Notes under the pieces: generated by a model
Database searches by the model: none
The model's input: the letters and a program-made list of their open reading frames with translations, nothing else
Told to the model about the DNA's origin: nothing
Shown here: in pieces, positions 23,401 through 34,300 of the stretch
How the letters are laid out: every line of letters begins with the position of its first letter
Position numbering within the stretch: the first letter of the stretch is position 1
Translations under genes and position numbers: made by a program
Source of the DNA: Neoechinorhynchus agilis
Lineage: Eukaryota; Acanthocephala
Reading direction: 5' to 3'
Assembly (NCBI GenBank): GCA_051530055.1
Contig: CM121341.1
Location: 2,790,001-2,854,000 of the forward strand
DNA length: 64,000 nucleotides

Positions 23401-25571
23401 TCAAAAAGACGTCCTTACGGAGCTTAACATAGAAGAAGATCAGTCGGAACGTGACCTTTGCTTACCTAAAAAGTTAGTAGCCCATCTCTCAGAGATTATT
23501 TGCGTTACTGAGCAAATAATGGATAAAACAAGCATTGAACAACTAGAAGTTTCTTCGAGCGAGGATCAAACCACACACGATGACATAGAGCATTTAGAAA
23601 TAACTGAAACTGAAAAAGACTGTGATCAACTGGAAACTGTGAACGATATAATTGATTTCATCGAGGATATTCTTAACTCTATTGAAGGTGGTAATCAAAT
23701 GAATGCATTGTCTAAGCAAACTGAAAACGATAAGGAACAAATGAACGATTCTGGATCTAAAGTACCAAATTTTTTTTCTAATGATTCCGTGGAGGGATAC
23801 GAGGTAGACGATAACGGAGATTCGATCGAAGGCAATGATGACACCGACAGATCAAATGTTTCTTTGAACTCAATTATGGATGAAACTAAAAATGTATTGC
23901 CAGAAAATGAATGCAATTTTACTTCGGATGAATGTACTTCTGATAGCGCTTACAAAAGTGGTAAAATTAACAAGGACGATAAAAGTGAGCAAGAATATGA
24001 GAAAGACGGAATTGCGTCCCAAGAAGATCTTTCCGCTTATAAAACGAGGACAAATCAGATCGAATATTCTACTTCTTGCGAGTTTAGTTTGGATAGAAAG
24101 ATAGTTCAGGACTCAGATGTTTCCTGTAAATTAGACAAACCGTTGCCTCAACACTTCATTGAGAACACGTTAAGTACTACGGACGTAGATGACGAATTCA
24201 AAGATATCATAAGTTCAACTGAATGCGAATCTTTTGATTTAAGTCATGGAACCAGCAATGCATCAAGTTTGGATATAGAACATTATTTGAGTACAGAAAA
24301 CGAAGTTATTTCGGATGGAAAAGAATGGACGCGTTCACCAGTGATCATATCTGATTTAGGCGAGAATGAAATGAGTTCAAACGAAACACAATGTTCATTA
24401 AGTGACACGGAGCCATCTACAGATCAAAAATTCGAAATACAACCGAAAGATACACATCCATTGGAAAGAAATAATTCATTTATATCGGACAATGTCTATT
24501 ATAATATTTATAAGAAAGACTTGAACGTAGATACGAAATATTCGGGTTGCGAAAATGCATCCGTTGGGCAAGATCCGCCTCGTATTCTTCAAGCGGAAGC
24601 GTTGAGTCTGGCTTCCATGGATGTGAACTTGGATGATGAGTCATACAGTTCGTTGTCTGATTGGTCTGTATGTTCGAAGGAATGTAACGAGGGAGTCATA
24701 GCTAAACATGAAGATTCTGCTTGCGGATTTGATGCGGCGATCATTGCAATGGACAATCCCGTTCGTATGGTGGAAAGCCAAAAGAAATTGTTAATGATCA
24801 GCGAAGAGCCCGTATCCGCGTTTGAAGAGCGTACAGTAACCGAAGGTCACCTAGACGATAATGGTTAGCACGATTTTGTTCTTTTTAGATCTGTGCATAA
24901 GACAGAGATTTTCGTTATCTTACTTTACACTCTACTATTTTAAAATTTTAAATTAATTTTCATTATAAACTACGTTTTTTGGAACATTTTAGAATCCGGA
25001 GCCTTATTATCGAGATCCCCACCAGTGCACACGCGAACGGCGTTTAAACGAAACGCAAAAGGACCCATTAGTTTGATTGAATGTTCAAGTAATGGAGAAT
25101 TCGTGGTTATTTCAAATGGGAGTTTTAAAAAGGTTTGTAATCTCAAATAATTTTGTACATTTATTTGATTATCGAAAAAATAGACAAAGGATCTGACCGG
25201 ATGGTATTTAACGCAACAAAGTCGCGGTAATCCTATCGGCAGCGAACTTAAATACGTGTTCCGAAAACCTATTTCTCTCGAACCGAACAAGAAATTTAAA
25301 GTGAGGTTCAGTGTATTTTGAATTGTTCTTAGCTCCTTTGTTTTTCTGCGGTGCATTAGTTGTTTTCCGAAAAAGTTGATTTTACGAAGATCACAAGATC
25401 AAAGGAGGATATTACTTGCGCCGGAATCACGAGCTGGCTTACCGGCGATGAAGTCGTCACAAAGCTCTATGATGATCAAGATCAGGTATAAAACTATATC
25501 TTTTTTGAGCCGTAATTGCAATTGTCTTATAGGAGAAAGCTTGCTTGGCTCAAACCAAATCGAGCCATTGA
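20443..25571 (+). CDS. Intermediate filament protein with C2-like and acidic inserts before the lamin tail domain
   Basis: Exon 1 (20443-21961) encodes a Ser/Thr-rich head and the alpha-helical rod: LNDRFANYVERVRFLEAQN at the rod start, YRKLLESEEHR at its end, and a long coil 1B as in lamins and protostome filaments. A phase-1 splice (GTGAGT to TTTAG) leads to 22098, then a C2-like beta domain (VSLVVRQARNLNLP, DPIWNTLFEFTYDP, GRVFLLGSVRL). A 44-bp GT-AG intron at 22596-22639 restores its frame. An acidic region follows (about 23140-24863, ~575 aa; its upstream junction near 22842/22850 is unresolved). Exons 24993-25132, 25184-25300, 25360-25485 and 25533-25571 encode a lamin tail domain (GPISLIECSSNGEFVVISN, LTGWYL, SWLTGDEV). 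No CAAX box, so probably cytoplasmic. About 1,450 aa against 500-600 for usual relatives. Confidence 0.75.
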
Positions 25572-26480
25572 TCAATGACGTGCATTTGGTCTGGGTGTAG
25601 ATGTGGTGGATTAAATAACATCGGTATTTTTTTAGACGTCGAAGGATTCTTGTGTCATTTACTCTAAAATTTCAATTTCGTTTTGACGGATCTATAGAAA
25701 ACAATGTGAACCAAATGTTTTTATCCTGTGCTCATCCTTATTGTAACTTTTGTTGTACAATTTGTATTTAGTTGACGATTGTATTCGAGTGGTTAGATAT
25801 GTCATTATCTTTGCCGATCATTAACATCCGAGAGAGATCGTTAAAGTCAACTCTGTCGTTACATCATCTTACAGATATTTTCAACCCCTCAAACAAAAGG
25901 CAGTGTTTTTCTCAAAAATTCGTCTTATTACATAATATTGTGTAACATTTGATACTTTATGCTTGGAACCCGGGATCTTCACTAACGTAGCCGAATAAAA
26001 CGAACAATCATGTCGTGTGATTGTGACCTTACGTGCCTATTTCAGATTTGAAGTGATAATAACTGATGCAATCAGTCGAAAGATATATTCGTTCTTCAAT
26101 GATCATTCTCGTGTATTGATGATCGACCGAAAAATAATAACTAATTTGTAATACTAGAAAAATTTATGAATTTATTTAGAAAAACTGTTAGGCAGTAATC
26201 TGATTTACGCTTAAGTAATATAAAGCACTTCAGTTTGTGTTAGAAGAAGAATAATCTAATGATGCATATTTTGAATTTCGGTAAAGAGTTTGCCTAACAG
26301 AGCTCGAAAAATCGGTAGGGAAATATCCTATGACATTTTCCTACTTATGCATATTAATGGTAATCTCTAAATAAACGCAATAAATTGCTCATTTTACAAA
26401 TCAACCTCCATCTCAAAAAATTACCTCGAAATCCGTCCCATTAATCTGAAATCCCAAACTGGGCTCTTCGCTGCAGGTAA
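25572..26480. other. Intergenic stretch after the filament gene
   Basis: AT-rich sequence with short broken frames; I see no gene or clear repeat. The filament mRNA presumably ends in here. Confidence 0.5.
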
Positions 26481-26489
26481 TTCTTCTTC

Positions 26490-27290
26490 CTAAAAGTGGA
26501 CATCCGATTTCCACCGAACAAGTCTGCCCGAAGTGCCGTCTTATCACCACTTCTCTTTAATATTTTCCTAAACGACCTCAAACCTCTCTCCTCTCACTCT
26601 AAACTCTTCTTATACGCCGACGATATCACCCTCATCACTCAATCACCACCCCACCTCTCCCTTTCCTTAACCTCTAAAGAAATCGCACACATAAGAGATT
26701 TCTGCACCAATCACAAGCTCCACCTCAATTTCTCTAAATGCTTCAAAATGATCCTCTCATTCTCCCGCGACCTCATATCCTCCCTCCGAGCTTCTAAATG
26801 CAATCCTACGAGTCACCTCCCTCAGAATTCTGGGTCTCCGAGTTCAATCAAACTTGAAATGAGACCCGCACGCAGCACTTTCCTTCAAACGTTCGCCATT
26901 TAGGAGCAGTTGATTTCGCCCCCCCTCTCACCGAATGCCTTTATAAAATTTTCAACAAACATTCAAAACGTCTCTCAAATCTACCACCACATTTTAATCC
27001 CAATTGCTTTCATTCTCCAATGCTTCGCTCCGCTCCGCTCCTTTTTCCAAACTGCCCTATTTTCTCGGGTATCGAGACCAGAAATGAATCGGAGCAAAGA
27101 CCCAACCTCTCACAACCTCCTACACGAATAATCACTCCCTTTCTCACTTGACTGGACCCGTAGTCTACTCAAAAATCTGTAGCCACATTCATTTGAAAAA
27201 TCAGAACTCGAGTGTTCACGAGGAACCAGAGGTACATGGTTCCTCTTCCTTGCTCATTAATAAAACGCGTTATTATTGCGATCACTTTTA
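26490..27290 (+). mobile_element. Jockey-like retrotransposon 3' part with RT palm and 3' tail
   Basis: The frame at 26496-26903 has AVLSPLLFNIFLNDL and LYADDITLIT, the RT palm with the catalytic YADD, then HKLHLNFSKC. A second broken frame (26910-27131) continues toward the C-terminus. The tail (about 27080-27280) contains caaagacccaacctct, a hairpin word gaggaaccagaggtacatgg with its complement, and aataaaacgcgttattatt. The same tail words recur at 8740-8912, 33225-33345 and in the satellite at 40783-42640. The element is truncated at its 5' side and broken. Confidence 0.75.
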
Positions 27291-27821
27291 TCTCAATTTC
27301 CACAAGCGTACGACTCTGTCCGCAACATTTATTGTTAAATATGTTCATTATTTACATTGTTACAATCTCAGGATTCGGATTAAATTATACTGTTGGATAA
27401 ATACTCGTTGGATTCTGTACATTTTTTTCAAACAGTTCGTTCATTGGCTGGAAAAGAAAATTTACATACTAAATGCTAATGTATCAGTGAATGCGGTAAG
27501 GTCGAGCAGTTGCGGTTCTTTGGCTGATAGAAAATTGATTTTTTAAGAACTTATTCTTGAAGTATCGTTATTGACATGAAGCGGAAGCAAGAGAATGTCA
27601 AATACGAAAGTTCAATAGATCTTTATTGTTTGTCTTATTTAAAGATGAATTCTCTTTTCGGGATACCAAATTTCAAATAATAAATTTAATGAAGTGAATT
27701 TATTGTACAACAGTCTGCCCATCGAATTTCCATCCACAAAATCGCGATTTTTAGTTTCAAAGAAGCGAAGTCCAAGTGAATTGATTTTTGGCAATGTCGC
27801 TTCTTTTTTTATCTTAAATCG
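27290..27821. other. Spacer without a recognised gene
   Basis: Two frames of 60-130 codons exist, but both are AT-rich, overlap the retrotransposon tail or have no protein-like composition. Confidence 0.4.
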
Positions 27822-28096
27822 CATACACACTCATGGGCCTTACGGCATGTCTTTTGGGATCCTTTTTCGTTCCTTGGCAGCCTCTTGGCTAATTCACACA
27901 CTTCGAAGGCGCTCAGCCGCACTCGAATGGACAGGGTCAACCCTCTTCTTTGGCCGATGGGCGATCTCAAACCTGATTCCTACCCTTCCGACAGCCTCGC
28001 AACCCCGGTGGAACCCAGCGACCAGTGGACTTGAACCAGCGACATAGCAAGCGCATTTTGGACGCGTTTATGCCACTCGGCCACAACCCTTTGCTG
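27822..28096 (-). mobile_element. tRNA-derived SINE
   Basis: On the minus strand, TGGCCGAGTGG (A box, 28083-28073) is followed at tRNA-like spacing by GGTTCAAGTCC (B box, 28037-28027), as in a Leu/Ser-type tRNA head. The acceptor arm does not pair and the T-stem is imperfect, so it is not a functional tRNA. A GC-richer body of about 180 bp follows and ends in an A-rich run near 27825. Confidence 0.65.
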
Positions 28097-28317
28097 ATCA
28101 AAAACCTATTGCTATAAAGAGTTTAACTAAAATGCGTATTAATTCGTTGTCAATTAAAAAATCGACAAAGTTACAGAGGTGGTTTAAAGGATGAAAGCAT
28201 TAAAACGAAAAAAAAGATTTGATCAAAGATGTATTGTTCCAAATAAAGAGTATAATTTTGTCGATTAAATTCCTCGATTTTCACGATTCAAAAACGGAAG
28301 CTCTTTATTCAAAATGA

Positions 28318-29234
28318 TTATTTCTTATAAAATAGGAGTACTTCAATCAAGAGTGCGATTGGATATAACCAAAATCGCGAACACGCTCCATAATTTCTGA
28401 TGGGTCTTTGATCTTCTGGGTCAGTGGTCAAATGCAAGACGTGAGCTATAAGAGAGATCGATCCACTCAAGACGCAACTGATCATGCAGAACGTAAGTTC
28501 TCTTCTTAGACAGTCAATCTTCGACTCTTTTCTACAACTTGCAATGATCAAACGGATCATTCCAACAATACCAGCTAAAATCATGAATACGGCTGGTAGA
28601 ACTAAGTTTGTAGCACTGAACGCGAACCCGACTAAGGAAATGCATTGATTCTGTTTATCACATTGGCACGGTGGTCGATTTAGAAAGTTGAAACAAGTTA
28701 TAACCGAGCATCCTTGAACTAAACTGACTACCAATATGAGACCGCAAACTTTTCGTATGATCACATCGTTAGTACTGTGATTGTAATTCGGTTTAGTAGC
28801 TCGGATTCTCAACCTTGAATTCATCAGGAAGAGATTTCGAGTTCCTTAAGCATTATATAGACGTAATGAATGTAGAGTGCATTGGTTGATAGACCGTTTA
28901 ATGCAATAAGGAAACTGGTGTATAAAGAGAATACGAAACATGACCATTTAGAAAGTGATAATGCGTCAGTGTTGGAGCATGGAATATGGATATCTACGGT
29001 TTGTACTTGATGATTGATCGCAATAATTGAGACCAACCCGGCATTTGAGACTAGAATAAGGTTTTTGTAAAGGGAAAATTCGCCAAGACCGACTTTTGGT
29101 CGAGAAATCGAAATTATTTCGAGCATTATTGTACTCAAAAGAACGAATGCGGCCATTGCTAAAAACATTCTTGAAACATCCAAGGTTATATCGTAGTCTA
29201 CTTGAGGAATAAATCGCTCCCATTGCACCGCCAT
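28318..29234 (-). pseudogene. Seven-helix membrane protein, reading frame interrupted
   Basis: Two adjoining minus-strand frames supply three plus four hydrophobic helices. The first (ATG at 29234, ending 28824) has helices around MFLAMAAFVLLSTIMLEII, NLILVSNAGLVSIIAI and CFVFSLYTSFLIALN. The second (28824-28318) has GLILVVSLVQGCSVITCF, LVGFAFSATNLVLPAVFMIL, ELTFCMISCVLSGSISLIAHV and FWLYPIALLIEVLLF. The stop of the first and the ATG of the second share one base (TGATG). Three plus four helices with a break in the third loop look like one receptor-like protein split by a one-base frameshift or an intron that I could not place. Dicistronic expression is the alternative. The class is not identifiable and no DRY motif is seen. 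Confidence 0.5.
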
Positions 29235-29466
29235 GTCGTCTGTTGATATTTTCACTAGAGAAAAAAAATTACTCAGCTTTCCTAGAATTCAGAATTTAAT
29301 AAAATTGGAAAGTTCTAACGTTAACGCGTCTGGACTAAATCAATTTATGAAAGTTAACGGCAAACTGAAAGTCTTAGACAAAGAGAAAATCTTAATGGTA
29401 TTAGGAGGCGCGACATTCGCATTGAATTATTTTAAAATCGGTTTATACATAAGGTTTTTCCCGTAA
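29233..29466 (+). CDS. Small ORF, 77 aa, one C-terminal hydrophobic segment
   Basis: Starts at an ATG (29233) in a fair context, GCCATGT, and reads MSSVDIFTREKKLLSFPRIQ, with ILMVLGGATFALNYF near the end. Its start codon overlaps the start of the seven-helix frame on the other strand, within the same CATG. The stop lies next to the right-arm boundary at 29467. It could be a small membrane protein or chance; no family recognised. Confidence 0.3.
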   Translation: MSSVDIFTREKKLLSFPRIQNLIKLESSNVNASGLNQFMKVNGKLKVLDKEKILMVLGGATFALNYFKIGLYIRFFP

Positions 29467-29891
29467 ATTCTCGAGTAAAAAAAGAACTTTAAAGTGAACT
29501 AAGTCGGGTGCACGTGGAACGAACTCGGGAAACTTCATTTGCCTTAGTCTTTGAAAATTGTTCAACTATTCATTGAACGCAAAAACGTTAGACGAAAAAA
29601 ATGAACCTGCCAAAAAGAATGAGTCAAGAAATTCGAACAAGGAATTAGGAAAACTAATATGAGAGCAGGATTTTTTGCCAGGAACTTAATCCGTATGAAA
29701 ATTATTTTTCTCTATATTTAGTAACCCTAAATTTGTGATTAAAAGATAACAAAATCTCTATGACAAAACCGTTCGTTTGCCTGTGCATTTAAGTCTACTG
29801 ACAGTGTTTTAAGAATTTTATAAATTGAAAAATATCGAAATTAGAGATAGCGCTCTTACTCGTCATAAAATTCGTTGTCTTCAAATGTTAT

Positions 29892-32664
29892 GTTTGTTTG
29901 GCAGCTTCCTTGATGGCCGCGGCATTGCCGCGTTGGATCGCCGCGCTGATTCGCTGCAACAGGAAGCTGCTGGATCGCATATCGCCGGTGGCATGTTTTA
30001 GCATCCCTCCCAGTCGTGAGAGGAAATAATCGGCTTCTTTTCCGAGACATCCCAGTGTTTCCACCGCAACCGGGATGAAAATATATTGATGTCCATCGAG
30101 CGAGTACTTCTGCCGCTTCTTTTCCTCGCTGAAGCTGGCGACTGCTCCCGCCTTTGAGGTGGCATCCCGTAAGTGGGATGCTGCGAGCGTGTTGTGGCAG
30201 GTAAAATCCCAAACCAGTATTTTCCCGGGGCACCATGGGAGGAGAGTCGCTCCATCAGGGCGTTTACCGTCGTTCCGGGAAAGTCCAACTGGTTCGAGTC
30301 GAGCTGGAAAACCGGCCGTTGAGAGAGCTTCCTTGATTATGCGGTTGACTGCTGAGTGCCGTGCGTGGCGAGCAGTTGAACGCTTGCAGTCAAGGCCGTG
30401 AGTTCCCGATCCGTTCACTGTCTCACCGCACCGACACGTACATGGGGGCCTGAGAATTCGATGCTCAACCGAAGTCCACCAGCGACGGTGATGGCCTGAT
30501 CATCCAGCCTCGTGCCAACAGATGTGATTGGGAAAGCCTTTAAGAAGTCGCTGGAGTGTGGAGCTGAGACTGCCAGGAGACGAGCTCTATCGTTGGGAGA
30601 TGAGCATGAGCTAAGAAGCTGCTGATAATACGCACTGTGGAGCAAGGCAGTCCAACGTTTTTGGGAGTTTGTTTCCGTTGGAACGACCTGCCCGAACACT
30701 GACGTCCATTGAGCGTGTGCTTCGATCAGTTCAGGCGGTGGATCGAATGTGTGGTGGGATGATTCTCAGCACCAGGTCTGAAGAGACCGAGATCGACGAC
30801 GAAAAGGCAGGAATTGCTACTTCGGTGGAACTCTGGATGCCAAGACCGCCGAATCGAATGGGAAGGATCGCCTGTTTCCATGCTGTGTCGGACAGTCGTA
30901 GGTTAAGTACTTCTGACAGGGTTGATCGAACGCAGTTGTCGAAATCCCTGGTGAGCACTGACTTGAAGCATGGAGAAGTCCTCAGAAGGTACGCAATCTT
31001 CGGTAGCGACAGACATCGTGATAATATTAACAGAGCGTCGTGTCGCGCGATGTGCAAGAGCCTGGAGGCAGTGAGCCGCAATTGATCGATGGCTTTTGAA
31101 AGGAACGTTTCCAGGTTAGACAGGTTACCGATTGGAAACCCGAGAATGTCAGCTTAGTCGGTTGTAGTTGTCTTTGCTCCGGGCAGTATGGTGAGCAGTC
31201 TCGATGCACCCTCTTGGTCGTCCGAAATTATTTCGCATTTGTCCGTTCTCAGGAATAGTCCGATATCGGCACCCATTCCGAAGATGTTTTTGATGTCGCG
31301 AATGAGCTGGTCGATCTCCCCTCCGATGCAACAGTCGTCGAGGTACCAGATCGACAAATCTGACGAAGAGCTGTAGGCGAGATGATTGATCGTCAATGCG
31401 AACAGCAGAGGACCTAGAGGATCACCTTGTTGAACACCCTCTGCTGATTCGACCTGGAACTCGCCAAACAACAGCATGCTGGACCGGTCTTAGCACAAGG
31501 ACACATACTGGTAGATTTCTGGTATGTGCCGGTGGACAACCTCTGTCATCGCGGTGCGGCATATTGAATTGAACGCATTCTCCATGTCAAGCTTGACCAT
31601 AGCCGTTCCCTTATTGATACCATTTCGACTATTCGCTCGTGCTGAGTGTACAGCCGCCTCGGCTCCAGCAGGAACTCCGACTCCTAATTGAACCGGCAAG
31701 AGTTGATCGATCAATCGATCGGTGGCGAACTGACACGCGACTTGGGATGCCAGTCGACGGAAGGTACAACCAACGGCAATGGGACGAACCCCTCCACCTT
31801 TTTTGTGAAAACGATCAGCTTGGCACCGCAGAGTAGACGCGCGACTGGAGGAGGTACGGAACCGCGGACGATTACGCGTGTGAGCTCGGTGATTGCGTTC
31901 AGCAATCGTGTACCTTGAGCTCCAGAAGATAAACAGGTCAAATCCCGTAAGTGTCGAGGGCTTAAACCATCATGCCCTCCAGCTGACGATGGCGGAAAGG
32001 ACATCAGAGCGTAAGTGACGGTGGAGACTGTAATGGGGAGGAGGGTGTCGCGATCGGACTCTGTGAACAACGGATCATAATTTGGCTTGAAACAACTCCG
32101 TCTGCGTGGAGGGTGCTTCAATTTTAAAGAGTCCAGGATGTCCTTGTTCGGCGCAAGTAGGCGGTCCGTTCCGCTTACAAGTCGAACGGCACCCCTCAGG
32201 TCGCCGTCCTCCAGCTTCTCGGAGCATTTCGCACGTAGTTGAGAGTCCGGGTCGTGAGGAAAATTACGACGATGGCTATGCCATCAAAGATGCTCGACTT
32301 GTTCAAAAGACTCGAAAGCATTGGACCTGTTGCGAATCTTTTGACTGAGCGATTGGTTCTCGTTGGCTTCAGCAGTTTGTGTGGGAACACGTAAGACGGC
32401 TTTGGGAAACGCGAGGAGGTTGAACCAGTCAGATGGTACGGTTGGATCTCGTATGATACGCTCGATCAGGCATGCTAATTTCGAGGCTGCGGAGGACCTG
32501 GCGCCCTGCGGGATTCGTCTAATCATGCGGGTACCGTGTGAAAGCATCTCGATCAGTGCTGGCGGTGGGGCATTCGTGTCTGTGACCACAGTTGTGAGTT
32601 CGGTTAAATTGGATGGATTGGATGAAGACGGAGAAGCAGGCTGAGTTGTAAAAGATGACGTCAT
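29892..32664 (-). mobile_element. Non-LTR retrotransposon with C-terminal endonuclease-like domain (family C), degenerate
   Basis: Read on the minus strand with several frame changes: N-terminal IRRIPQGARSSAASKLA (32664-32284), then PPSSAGGHDGLSPRHL, VKLDMENAFNSI with the first catalytic Asp, EGVQQGDPLGPLLFALTI and WYLDD with the catalytic DD pair (31477-31154). It continues with LPIRFGGLGIQ and finally GKRPDGATLLPW, VWDFTCHNTLAASHL and FIPVAVETLG. The last block (PDG...WDFT...ET) looks like a PD-(D/E)XK endonuclease of the R2/CRE/NeSL kind; this assignment is inference. Stops near 31490, 31154, 30731 and 30415 show decay. It is the fullest family member in the window; at least seven fragments elsewhere match its end. 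Confidence 0.75.
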
Positions 32665-32946
32665 TGTCGAGTTGGTACGATCGCTATTCTTTCGTGTCTT
32701 TGCAAAACTTTACCTCCGACTTCGTCTCTTGCTTCGGGATATCTACAACGCGCAGGATTTTCGGGTGGATGGCGGATTTTAGATCTTAGTTTTTGTTGAG
32801 AACTTTGACGAGATCGAAATGATGATACAATGCGGTTTCTCTTTCTGAAAAACGAAGATGTTATCGTTTGTGCTGATCGATCTGTAATCTTTCTCTTTGA
32901 ACGGTGAAATGATGAATTTAAGAATTCGGATTCCCCTTATGAAAAA
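32665..32946. other. Leader region upstream of the family-C element
   Basis: Short frames only. The mirrored left-arm sequence (9110-9420) is equally uninformative. Confidence 0.35.
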
Positions 32947-33189
32947 GTGATTTATTTCCGGATTCTGATCACTGCCATCGAGTTGGCCACTGGAAAACGA
33001 CGATGTCCACTGGCTATAACATTAAAAGCAGCCAAACGCCGGAGCAAAGATTATTGTCCCGCTGACCGCGAGCTCACAATGACGTCATTGATGTCGTTCA
33101 TTGTTTCCATTGAAGAATATCGATGCGATCGCACTGAAATAAGAACGATTTTCACTGACAAATTTAAGTCGCCACTGTTGTCCGCGTGA
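32947..33189 (+). CDS. Unknown coding-like fragment (right-arm copy)
   Basis: Same protein-like frame as 8897-9150: ELATGKRRCPLAITLKAAKR, then DRELTMTSLMSF and TDKFKSPLLSA. One T is missing near 32954 compared with the left arm, which opens the frame further upstream. No family recognised. Confidence 0.35.
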   Translation: MIYFRILITAIELATGKRRCPLAITLKAAKRRSKDYCPADRELTMTSLMSFIVSIEEYRCDRTEIRTIFTDKFKSPLLSA

Positions 33190-33224
33190 TTTTTTTACAA
33201 AATTTTATTAGTGTCAATATGAAC

Positions 33225-33345
33225 TGGAGGAAAGACCCAAAATTACAAACTCTTACACCAATAATCACTAACTTTCCCACTTGACCGGACCCGCCATCCA
33301 CTCCAAAATAAACAGCGACATTCATTTAAACCTCCTCTACTTTGA
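33225..33345 (+). repeat. Retrotransposon 3'-tail-like repeat (right-arm copy)
   Basis: Contains ggaaagacccaaaattacaa and cacttgaccggacccgccat, as at 8740-8912 and 27080-27280. Confidence 0.6.
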
Positions 33346-33559
33346 ACAATAAAATGTGAAGAATCTAATCGATAAATATATCAACAATGATTTCAATTTT
33401 GTCGAAAAATCGTTACTGTCTGATTGTTTAATTGCAAATTTTCATCAATAATAATTTCTCTTATTTTTGATCAGACGAATAACCACCTCAGAATTCTGGA
33501 TCTTTAGTTTCAATCAAATGTGAAATGGACTCGATATGAGAGAGTCTAAAAAGATAACA

Positions 33560-33800
33560 TAAAATCGGTTTTTCGACTACATTGGTGATCCCAACACTTG
33601 TGAACGTATTTTCCAAGTTATTCCCCAAGACGAACATCGATACAGGCAGTGAGCCTAAAGTTGCCTTCATTCTGGACTCATCAATCTCGCCTATGGTTCG
33701 CCAAGACCTTGCGGCCCTCGATCAGGACGCCGTCAAGCGATTGATTGATCATCGGTATAAACCTGTTGAAGCTTTAACATTCTTCAAAATAAATATTTTC
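33560..33800 (+). pseudogene. Unknown coding-like fragment, frameshifted here
   Basis: Carries the frame seen intact in the left arm at 8270-8500 (EPKVAFILDSSISP, QDAVKRLIDHRY) but with one extra G near 33647, which breaks the reading through DEHRYSSEP. No family recognised. Confidence 0.4.
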
Positions 33801-34020
33801 TTGCGAGAAACCAAAGAGATTAACATTCTTCAAAATAAATATTTGGTCATAAGAAAACATAGAGAATTTACTAGTTTTAAATTAATTAAAAGACGAATTA
33901 TACAAACGCATCGATGAAGAAATCGTTGGTATTTCTCAAGGGTAAAATCTCCTTTCGAAAAGAACAGAATCCAAAATACTTACCGGTATTAATCGGTTGA
34001 AATTTTAAGTCTGTAAAAAA

Positions 34021-34300
34021 ATAAATATTGTCTGGCAAGAAAACAAAGAGAATTTACTATTTTTAAATTAATGAAAAGGCGAGTTGCACAAACACATCAA
34101 CAAAGAAATCGTTGGTTTTTCTCAATAGTTAAAAATTATTAAGGCACAAAATCTTCCATTTACTGAAGAACTTATAGCATATAGATGAGAATTCCAAGTC
34201 ATTTCTTACAAGTAATTTTTCAATATATAAAAATTCCGATGAGAGAAGGAACATCATTTTTAAAAGCACTGAAAAGATTTTTTATAAAAGCAAAAATTAT
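34021..34300. repeat. Direct repeat, first copy (partner 37271-37553)
   Basis: About 280 bp, roughly 95% identical by eye to 37271-37553, from caagaaaacaaagagaattt to ataaaagcaaaaat. Together they flank a ~3.25-kb unit containing the MGVCGC gene (minus) and the RTE element (plus). Shorter relatives of its first ~110 bp occur at 33840-33930 and 35160-35260. Confidence 0.85.

Noticed and set aside
28017-28089. A tRNA gene on the minus strand
   Set aside because: A and B boxes are present but the acceptor ends do not pair and no anticodon arm forms; a SINE head explains it.
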